Positions 17,301-24,900 of a stretch of 34,643 bases of DNA are shown here, one piece after another; positions within the stretch are counted from its first letter, which is position 1; each line of letters begins with the position of its first letter. The translations under genes were made by a program, and so were the position numbers. Origin of the DNA: CAVALG01 sp045576295. GTDB lineage: Bacteria; Bacillota; Clostridia; Oscillospirales; Acutalibacteraceae. The stretch is from assembly GCA_045576295.1 (NCBI GenBank), contig JAZNGF010000056.1:1-34643 (forward strand), in the 5' to 3' direction. The notes under the pieces are model-generated. The model had not been told where the DNA came from. It did not search any database and worked only from the letters and a program-made list of their open reading frames with translations.

Positions 17301-18686
17301 TATTTCTTAAACTTCACCTATTTCAGCGGTTTCAGAATGTATTACGCATACCGAAACGTTGCAAACAAGGTGGCAGATGTCTGGGCCGATGATTATTGGG
17401 CGTTAGCTAAAGGCTCAGCAACCCAAAAGTATGTTGATGTTAAGTTCTACACCATTAAGAAAAACGGCGAAGTGGTTGCCGATTATGAGTCGGGGCTTGA
17501 CACACATGTTTTAGAAAGCTATGCTGATTTCCAAACCTATATTGCAACCGATCTGCCTGCATCTTTAAGCGCAGATTCCTTCAAAACAGTAACAACAAAA
17601 TATGATGTTACGGTAGATGGCGGCGTTAGCACAATAGTTGCAACAATGGTGTTCAGGTCTGATGAAAATATTTACGAGGTTCAGTTTGCGCCTGTAACCG
17701 CTTCGAGTGCAGGCCTTACATATTTAAACACCGGCTATTCGCAAAAAACAATAGAACTCGCAACCTCTAACTACGAACCCGCAGCGGGCGTTGTTATGTA
17801 TGGCAAACCGTCAAGCGGCAACCCATCAGTTCAGGTTTACTCACTTAATGTAAACTACGGCGGCGAAACAGGCGGCGAAGGCGGCGACGATACCCATACT
17901 CACGATTACACAGCAGTAGTAACCGCACCTACCTGCGAAACAGAAGGATACACAACCTACACCTGCGAATGCGGCGACTCTTATGTTGATAACAAAGTAG
18001 CAGCCCTCGGCCACGATACAACAACCGAAACAGTTGAAGCTACTTGCGAGGCCGCTGGCTCAAAAACCACAACCTGCTCACGTTGCGACTATAAGACAGT
18101 AGAAGAAATCGCAGCCCTCGGCCACGATACAACTACTGTAACAGTAGACGCTACTTGCGAGGCCGCTGGCTCAAAAACCACAGCCTGCTCACGTTGCGAC
18201 TATAAGACGGTAGAAGAAATCGCAGCCCTCGGTCACGATACAACAACCGAAACAGTTGAAGCTACTTGCGAGGCCGCTGGCTCAAAAACCACAGCCTGCT
18301 CACGTTGCGACTATAAAGACGTTGTAACAATCCCCGCAAAGGGTCACACCGAAAGCGGCTGGATCGTTGATAAGGAAGCAACCGAAACAGAAGAAGGTTC
18401 AAAACACACTGAATGTACAGTTTGCGGCGCAACCATTAAAACTGAGGTTATTCCTGCAACAGGCAGTGGTGAAGACGTTGTTTATGGCGACGCTAACGGC
18501 GACGGCTCGGTAAATGTTGCTGATGCAGTGCTTATTGCAAAACACACTGCAGGCACAGCCGACATCGATGAAGCTTTAATGGAAGCCCTCGATGTTGACG
18601 GTGACGGCTTTGTAAACATTATCGACGCGGTACTCATTTCGCGCTTCGCAGCAGGCCTTATTACCGAATTACCCGTTAACAAATAA
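14325..18686 (+). CDS. Secreted DUF4886 (SGNH-like) protein with cysteine modules and dockerin, paralogue 1
   Basis: A 1453-residue extracellular protein. The signal peptide is residues 1-30 (FAVPMGSFA, cleavage before Glu31). A DUF4886/SGNH-hydrolase-like domain covers about 50-270, with IGNSFS (Ser59) as the nucleophile block, VAGCSLDTHL, and the DGYH block (Asp241, His244) expected for the catalytic acid and base; esterase-type activity is therefore possible. Cysteine modules of the form ATC..G..C..CG..GH follow at about 306-385, 689-880 and 1191-1385. Between them lie two beta-rich domains (about 389-684 and 886-1181). The last array contains three near-identical 37-residue units. Residues 1387-1453 are a type I dockerin with two calcium loops (GDANGDGSVN and DVDGDGFVN), implying docking to a cohesin scaffold. 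A strong AAAGGCGGAG site precedes the ATG. Confidence 0.9.
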   Translation: MKHLTKRIASILLVLVLLMGLFAVPMGSFAETATDESSQESALKWDDDGVLKILAIGNSFSVDTLEYTVSIAKSLGIKKLVIGNLYVAGCSLDTHLTNAKNDTASYTYYLNTNGAWTENTNYKMSTAIKSENWDFVSLQQASGYSGLPDSYSALSELVTYVRNTANNDVTFIWNMTWAYSQSSNHSSFPNYNNNQLTMYNAIVSTTQEKIVGNQDFATIIPAGTAIQNARTSYIGDTLNRDGYHLSYGLGRYIAGLTFVKQLTGLSIDNVEFLPNNVAAEQKEVAIEAANNAVENPFEVTESEVKTAHSYGSYSVTQAATCTEEGEKTKVCSDCGKSLSVAVNPVGHSYGSWIVDKEPTEAEAGSKHRDCSACGNRLTVAIPATLSDPDSAWDFGVDCSEDFEKNITKFAATAKANKDASALMSYNASNTAYEMKYPSGYYSSVGVLVNNKGFESFELLSGYKFSCKGTGNNLITPGVIYAKDENGIYLFSITLTRTASGTYARYHVYYLGCSFGDDGAVTMAGANTTGTGTPVSNKDINIAKIVVTENASGAVVTNEDVGVSFQKLANDAENGIIRMPEEAMDIGALRNRYDVQAAADGTQMITTTLIYTDDTYTYEYTLQECVATAQNVKIGGVATAYSASSYYGCLEHTSYETACGAAGYSAANSASIATQIYSVKIYGGTSGSSCEHSYDSVVTAPTCTAAGFTTYTCSLCGNKKTGNKVAALGHTEVIDAAVEATCVETGLTQGAHCSVCGEITTAQEITPVINHNFAEPEITKTPTCTEAGEKAGICTSCGGDVTEVIDALGHDLKTVTAPSTCTEAGSTTTTCSRCDYEDIAHLPLADHSYGDWIIDKEATEEEEGSMHKTCVVCGDTVTETIGVISAVPNFDWNFKSEEAVNDALANSVHISGNGVYETANSLSKNTVTYNAATNALELGYASNYNTPINGLLVKTPEGGKLHSYSAEVGIAERNNVSAVYNGSVIYGIDDTNLYFLNFTYFSGFRMYYAYRNVANKVADVWADDYWALAKGSATQKYVDVKFYTIKKNGEVVADYESGLDTHVLESYADFQTYIATDLPASLSADSFKTVTTKYDVTVDGGVSTIVATMVFRSDENIYEVQFAPVTASSAGLTYLNTGYSQKTIELATSNYEPAAGVVMYGKPSSGNPSVQVYSLNVNYGGETGGEGGDDTHTHDYTAVVTAPTCETEGYTTYTCECGDSYVDNKVAALGHDTTTETVEATCEAAGSKTTTCSRCDYKTVEEIAALGHDTTTVTVDATCEAAGSKTTACSRCDYKTVEEIAALGHDTTTETVEATCEAAGSKTTACSRCDYKDVVTIPAKGHTESGWIVDKEATETEEGSKHTECTVCGATIKTEVIPATGSGEDVVYGDANGDGSVNVADAVLIAKHTAGTADIDEALMEALDVDGDGFVNIIDAVLISRFAAGLITELPVNK
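18009..18341 (+). repeat. Three tandem 111-bp coding repeats (37 residues each)
   Basis: Units at 18009-18119, 18120-18230 and 18231-18341 each encode GHDTTT.TV.ATCEAAGSKTT.CSRCDYK with very few base changes. Only the end of the third unit diverges (DVVTIPAK instead of TVEEIAAL). The phase equals one cysteine module. The near-identity points to recent unequal crossing-over or slippage. Confidence 0.9.
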
Positions 18687-18720
18687 TTAAAAAGTTGAAT
18701 AAAGCAAAATATTAACCCCT

Positions 18721-18755
18721 AAACCTGCTGAAGGTAAAACTTTCGGCAGGTTTTT
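18721..18755 (+). terminator. Terminator after paralogue 1
   Basis: AAACCTGC (18721-18728) pairs with GCAGGTTT (18746-18753) and is followed by a short T-run; the inner GAA/TTC segments extend the stem. It lies 35 bases after the stop codon. Confidence 0.75.
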
Positions 18756-18830
18756 AAATGCCTAAAAATGCAATAAATAGCAAAATTTCTTTGCATTTGC
18801 AAGCATAAATAACAAAAACTCAAAACGGGG

Positions 18831-18858
18831 TTGAAATCTTTTGTGCATTTGTTATAAT
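18831..18858 (+). promoter_or_regulatory. Promoter of paralogue 2
   Basis: TTGAAA (18831-18836) and a perfect TATAAT (18853-18858) with a 16-bp spacer. The spacer text TTTTGTGCAT.TGTTA is nearly identical to that of the promoter at 27179, which suggests shared regulation. It leaves a leader of about 130 bases. Confidence 0.8.
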
Positions 18859-18994
18859 ATAGAGTGGCGTTGAATCGGCCGCCTTTTGGGGAGGCTGGTA
18901 AAAAGGCTAAAAAAGCTATTAAATTTTAAAGAAATTATGGCTTTATTGGTTTTGAAAACACAAACAAGTCAAAAGAAAGGTGGAGGTTTTTTTA

Positions 18995-21900
18995 ATGAAA
19001 CACTTAACAAAGCGCATTGCAAGTGTATTGCTCGTTTTAATGTTATTAATGGGCGTTTTTGCAGTGCCAATGGGTGTGGCTCAGGCTGCTTCTGCAAAGA
19101 ACAACTGGGTTACACAGTACACAAATGCCGACGTTAACGGCGACGGAACAATCAAGTTCCTTATCATCGGTAACAGCTACGGCAACAACTTGCGCCACAT
19201 GCTTAACGAATACTTCTTGCCAAAACAGAGCCAGAAGGTTATTGTTGCGCAGGCATACATAGGCTTTTCAGGCATGGCGGAATATTATAAAGATAATAAA
19301 AACGCCGAATTCTATGCCGAACAGTTTAACACAACCGAAGTAACCGATAACCCCGGCATTTACGGCAGCCCCAAAACAGGCGCGGGCGACGGGTATATCG
19401 GCGGCATCCAATACACCGATGTTGTTAAAATGACCAACTGGGATATTATTATGATTCAAGAAAGCCCCAATGGCGCGGCTATTGCATCAAACTTTACATC
19501 CTACCTTAACGGTTTTGTAAACAGCATCAAATCGGCGTATTCTTCAGCTCATGGCTCTTCGGCTAAAATGAGCATGGCCTGGTTTATGACCTGGGCAACA
19601 CCCTCGCCCTTTGGCAGTGGTGATGCCTATGAAGGCACCAACCTCGACCAGTTTAACAGAATTTCCACCTGCGTTAACGATTATGTAGCGGCATCGGGCA
19701 ACTTCGATGTAATCTTCCCCTGCGCCACCATAATTCAAAACGCGCGCACAGCCCATGTTGACAACCACGTTGTAACAGATGAACTAAAATTCGACGGTAT
19801 GTGCACCGACAACCTTCATATTGTAAGCGCCTTTTCAAAAATTATGGCGGCTTACGGGCTTATGAAAACCTTGAACTTAAGCACCGCAAATTGCGACACT
19901 GCCGATCAGTTCACCAAATACATAACCAACGCTCCGTTCAACGAAGAACCGGGCAGAACCTACCGCGCCGGCCGTATGGACCTTTTAATGAAGGAATCGG
20001 TTGATAACGCGATCAAAACCCCAAGAACCGTTACACAGTCGGTTTTCACGGGCGATATTGCAACAACCTGTAACGATGGCACAACCCACGAATACACAGG
20101 CGCAGTTGTAACAGCACCCACCTGCACAGAAGACGGTTACACAAAGAACACCTGCACAACCTGCGGATATTATCACATTTATGATGTAACCGCAAAATTA
20201 GGCCACGATTATGTTATTACAGGCGAAAAGGCTCCAAGTTGCACCGAAAACGGTTATGTTGAGCAGTATTGCTCGCGCTGTAACGATAATAACAGCCAAA
20301 CCTTGCCCGGTGGGCACACCTATGGCAACTGGGAAACAGTTAAAGAGCCAACCAAAACCGCCGAAGGCTTAAAACGCAAAACCTGCTCGGCCTGCGGCGC
20401 AACAATGGATGAAGCCATCCCAATGCTCACCGATAACATCACCTATGATGTTACCTTTGAAACCCAGGCCGACTTTGACAATTTCTCAAAGAACACCGTA
20501 AGGGCAAGTAACAGCAACGGTGTTTACTCAACCGATGAATATAACTATTTCAGCTCGAAAGATAAGGCTTATTTGGTTAAGTTCGTTGCAAATGCCGATG
20601 GCACTGCCGTTTCAAACAACCTTATTGCCATTAAAACCCCCGATAAAACCTATGGCAAAACCTTCACAATGCTCACAGGCGGCGGCTATTCGTTCGATAC
20701 CACCACCGCTGCTCCGGGTGTTATCTACGCGCACGACGACTACGGCTACTATGGCATTAAGGCCTATGTTGCCGCATCGGGTAATGTTGTGTTCCAGCAT
20801 TTCAGAATGTCGGAACCGGCCCTTAAAACCGACGGTTACTCAACAGCCGCAGTATGCGCCGAAACACTTATTGTAAACATCGAATCGGTTGATGGTGTTC
20901 CGGTATCAAAAACCACCGCAAACATCGGCGATGTTACACCAATAACCATTTCAAAAACCAATAACAACCAGCAGTTTTTCAAATATAAATATTATGTAAC
21001 AAGCGAAGGCCAGGGAAGTGTAACAGTTAAGGTTGATATGATTTACGATGATCTTATTTCGGCCTTCACCGCAACATCGGTTCCTATGACATTCACGGTT
21101 GAAAACGCTCAAAAGTTAGTATCGAGCGATTTACACACCAACTATAATTCGGCATTCGGCTTCTTCAAGCATTCTTATGGCGGCCAGCAAAAATACACCG
21201 ATGCTTGGGGCGAAACCGTTGCCCACGATCACGATTCAAGAATTTATTCGCTTTATGCAGAATATGCCGAAAAGGATGCCTGCAAGCACCCGTCAACCAA
21301 AACCGTTTCGGCCGTTGCCGCAACCTGCACCGAGGCCGGCACAACCGAAGCTGTTGTTTGCACATCGTGTAGCGAAACCGTTTCGGGCGGAGATTTAATT
21401 CCTGCCCTTGGCCACGATTATATTGAAAAAACATCAAAGGCTGCAACCTGCACAGAAGCAGGCGAACTTAAAACAACCTGCTCACGCTGCACCTACAGCC
21501 TTGTAACAGCAATCCCGGCGCTTGGCCACACAGTTGGCGAAATTGTTGAAAGCGCAGAACCTACCTGCACAACCGACGGGTACAAGGTTGGCGCTTGCTC
21601 TGTTTGCGGCGCAACCTCAACCGAAACAACACCGCTTCTCGGCCACGATTACGGCGAATTCACCGTAACTAAAGCCGCCACCTGCACCGAAAAGGGTGAG
21701 CGAACAAAATCTTGCTCAAGATGCGACAGCGTTGTTACCGAAGTGGTTCCGGCCACCGGCCACAGTTATGGCGAATGGACAGTAACCAAGGTGCCTTCGG
21801 CTACAGAAGCCGGCTCTAAAAGCCGCGTGTGCTCTGCCTGTGGCGACACACAAACCGCCGAAGTTCCAATGGATGCAGGCGAAATGACCTACAACCTCGA

Positions 21901-24900
21901 TTTATCAAAATCATCCGATTTCGAGGCACTTAAATCTGCCGCTAAAATGGTTGCAACCAAGAACATTAAATATGCAACCTGGGGCGGGGAAGAAACAGTT
22001 ATTGATTACAATGCCGATGCTGCAGCAGTAGCACTTGATGTTTCTAAAAACTGCGGAACAACAGGTTTTGTTATCAGAATCCCAACCGAAGGCGGTAACG
22101 AGGCACAGCCCAAAACCTTCGCGCTCAGCACTGGCACCTATGTTCCCGATTCATCTCTCACAAAACAAATCGGAACCGACACTTTAGCCGATGTTATCTT
22201 TGCTAAAAACAAAACAGGCTACTTTGTGTTCTCTTATGGCCCAACCTCATCACACCTTGCGTTCCAGCCATTTAATAGCGACACTAAAGACAGTGTTATT
22301 TTAAGCGGTTCAAGAACAGCGCTCTTTACCAACCTTTCATTAAGCGCTGAAAAATTCTATGTGAACGGCGTAGAAAAAAGTATTGACGCAACCGCCTACA
22401 CAAAACGCTTCACCCACCAAGGCAACCTTGCAAAAGCCATTAACCAGCTTATAACTGCAGGCCTTGTTAAGGGCACAGCAGTTCCCACAACAACTGCCGA
22501 AGGTATGGGAACAGGCGCATTCTACAAAGCGTTCACAGCCGATTACGAGGTAAGCGTTGCCGCTAATAACGACATTACCATTAACTACAACGTTCACTAC
22601 ACAACCGATAAGGGCGATGTTGTAACATTCAAGATGTTCCCCATCACCTTAAAGGGCAACACTTTAACATTCTATAAATCGGCCGATGTTCCCACAACAG
22701 CTGAAAGAAACCTCACCGAATATTTAAAAGATCTTTCACCCATCACCCCCGTGTTCGGAACATCAACCTACCCTGTAAACATTCAGGCAGCAGCGGCTTA
22801 TGCCACTGTTAATTCGGTTTCGGCCGAGTTTGCAGAGCCTTGCGCTCACGCAAAAACCAGAACAGTTGATGCAAAGGCTGCAACCTGCACAGAAGCCGGT
22901 AACGCAAAATGCGTTTACTGCTCTGATTGCGGCCAGCTTTTAGAGGGTGCAATCGGCGGCGGAACAACCGAACCGCTCGGCCACAGTTATGAATCATCTG
23001 TAACCTTAGAGCCCCGCTGCTATGCCGACGGCACCTTGCAGGATGGCGCAACAACCTTTGCCTGTGTAAGGTGTGATGATTCTTACAATGTTGCAATCAA
23101 GGCATCACACAGCTTTGGCGATTGGGAAATCACAACCTATGCAACCTCAACAAGCGAGGGTGAAAAGAAATGCACCTGCACAAAGTGCGGCGCAATTATC
23201 ACAAGGGTTATTCCCAAATCAACAACATTTGAATACAACTGGAACTATGCTAAAGCGGTTGAAGGCCAGAAAGACGGCGAAGACACATTATCAACCCTCC
23301 AGTTTATGGATTCGGGCAACGGAAGCTATTCGAGTGATGAACACCACGAATACAATCAGGAAACCGGAAGTTTCGACTTCCTTATGCCTCAGGGCAGGGT
23401 TTTAGCAGGTATGCTCCCAACCCCTTCAGAATATATTCCGAAGTCGTTCTCGGTTAAGGCCTATGCCGAAGCTTATGGCCAGGCATCTCCCACACCTGCA
23501 ATCTTCGTTGCAACCGACGGCAACGAAACAACCCCAACCTACTACTTCTTCCAGGCCTACTTAAACGGAAGCGCAAGCTACTATAACATCAAAGCCTACA
23601 CAAGAAGCAAATCGCCCAATTCAAACGGCTACTATTCGCTCACCGCGAAAGACATTGTTAAGGGCGCAAAGCTCGGCCTTAAAACCGCAACAGGCTTTAA
23701 CACCTTAACAAACTACTTAGGCGAGCGTTTCGCAAAGTATGGCCTGTTTAGGCACATCCCGCTTACAATTGAATACAACGTAACAACCGATGACAACGGC
23801 ATTCCCACAGTTAACACCAAACTGTCATTAATCAGCACCGACGGTTCTGGCAAGGTAACAACCCTTGATATGGCTGTTATAACCTTTAACCAAACAACAT
23901 TAGGTCTTGCTTCCGATGCAACCATTGAACCTGCGTTTGGTATAGCAAGCCAGGCAGGCACACTTATGGATGGCTATGGCGAAGAATACCCCGAGCTTTT
24001 AACAGGCGAAGAAGATAAGTGTAAGTATGAGTTTGTTAAGGCAACATACGAATTCGATGTTAACTCGCCCAATCACGTTCACTCATATAATAATGGTCAA
24101 ACCATTGCGCCCACCTGCACCACTATTGGCGGCGTTAAATACATCTGCACAATGTGCGGCCACAGCTACATGGCCGATGAAGTTCCGGCTCTTGGTCACG
24201 ATTTAAGCACAGTAACCACACCGCCAACCTGCGTTAAGGCAGGTTCAAGCGTTACAACCTGCTCGCGTTGTAACTACCGCGATGTTGTTACTCTCCCGGC
24301 AACAGGCCACGCTTACGAAAACCCCGTTATCACCAAGCCTGCAACTTGCACCGAAAACGGTATCTTAACAGGCACCTGCATTGTGTGCGGTATGAGTGGC
24401 GATGAAGAAATACCCGCGTTCGGCCACAGCTATGGCGATTGGATTGTTGACGTTCAGGCAACAACCACTTCAAAGGGTTCTCGCCACAAAACCTGCGAAA
24501 CCTGCGGCGATGTAGTAACCGAAGAAATCCCGATTGTTATTCTAACTAAAGACTATAATTGGGACTTCGAGTGGGCAAACGGCTCGGTTCACGCGTCAGA
24601 AATGCTTCAAAACAGCACCCACTATGTTTCAAACAACAAAAACCTCGCGTCTTACGGCGATACCCAAACAGCGGTTTACAATTCATCTACAAAGGCGTTC
24701 GAGCTTTATGTTCCAAATAATATTACCGAGAACATTAACGGCTTAGTGTTCGACACCCCTGCAGGTGCAACACCTATGACCTTCTCGGCCGAGGTTGGCT
24801 CTGAAGACCGCCCCGGTGTTAGTGCGCTTTATTGCGGCGGCGTTGTATACGCGGCCGATGATAACGGCTTCTACCATATTGCCCTTAACTATTTCGGCGC

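Noticed and set aside
18009..18341. Regular 111-bp repeats that could suggest a CRISPR array
   Set aside because: The repeats are contiguous, without unique spacers, and in frame inside a long coding region; no cas genes are present.
18980..18994. GTG start at 18980 for paralogue 2
   Set aside because: It overlaps the ribosome binding site, and the ATG at 18995 gives the signal peptide shared with paralogues 1 and 3.
19127..19160. DVNGDGTIK just after the signal peptide of paralogue 2 (and NGDGTIK in paralogue 3) as a dockerin-like calcium loop
   Set aside because: Only one loop is present and it leads straight into the first strand of the DUF4886 domain, so it is a normal domain entry and not a dockerin.
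20612..20800. Minus-strand and alternate-frame open frames inside the giant genes
   Set aside because: They follow from low stop-codon density opposite Thr/Ala/Cys-rich repeats, lack ribosome sites, and resemble no protein family.
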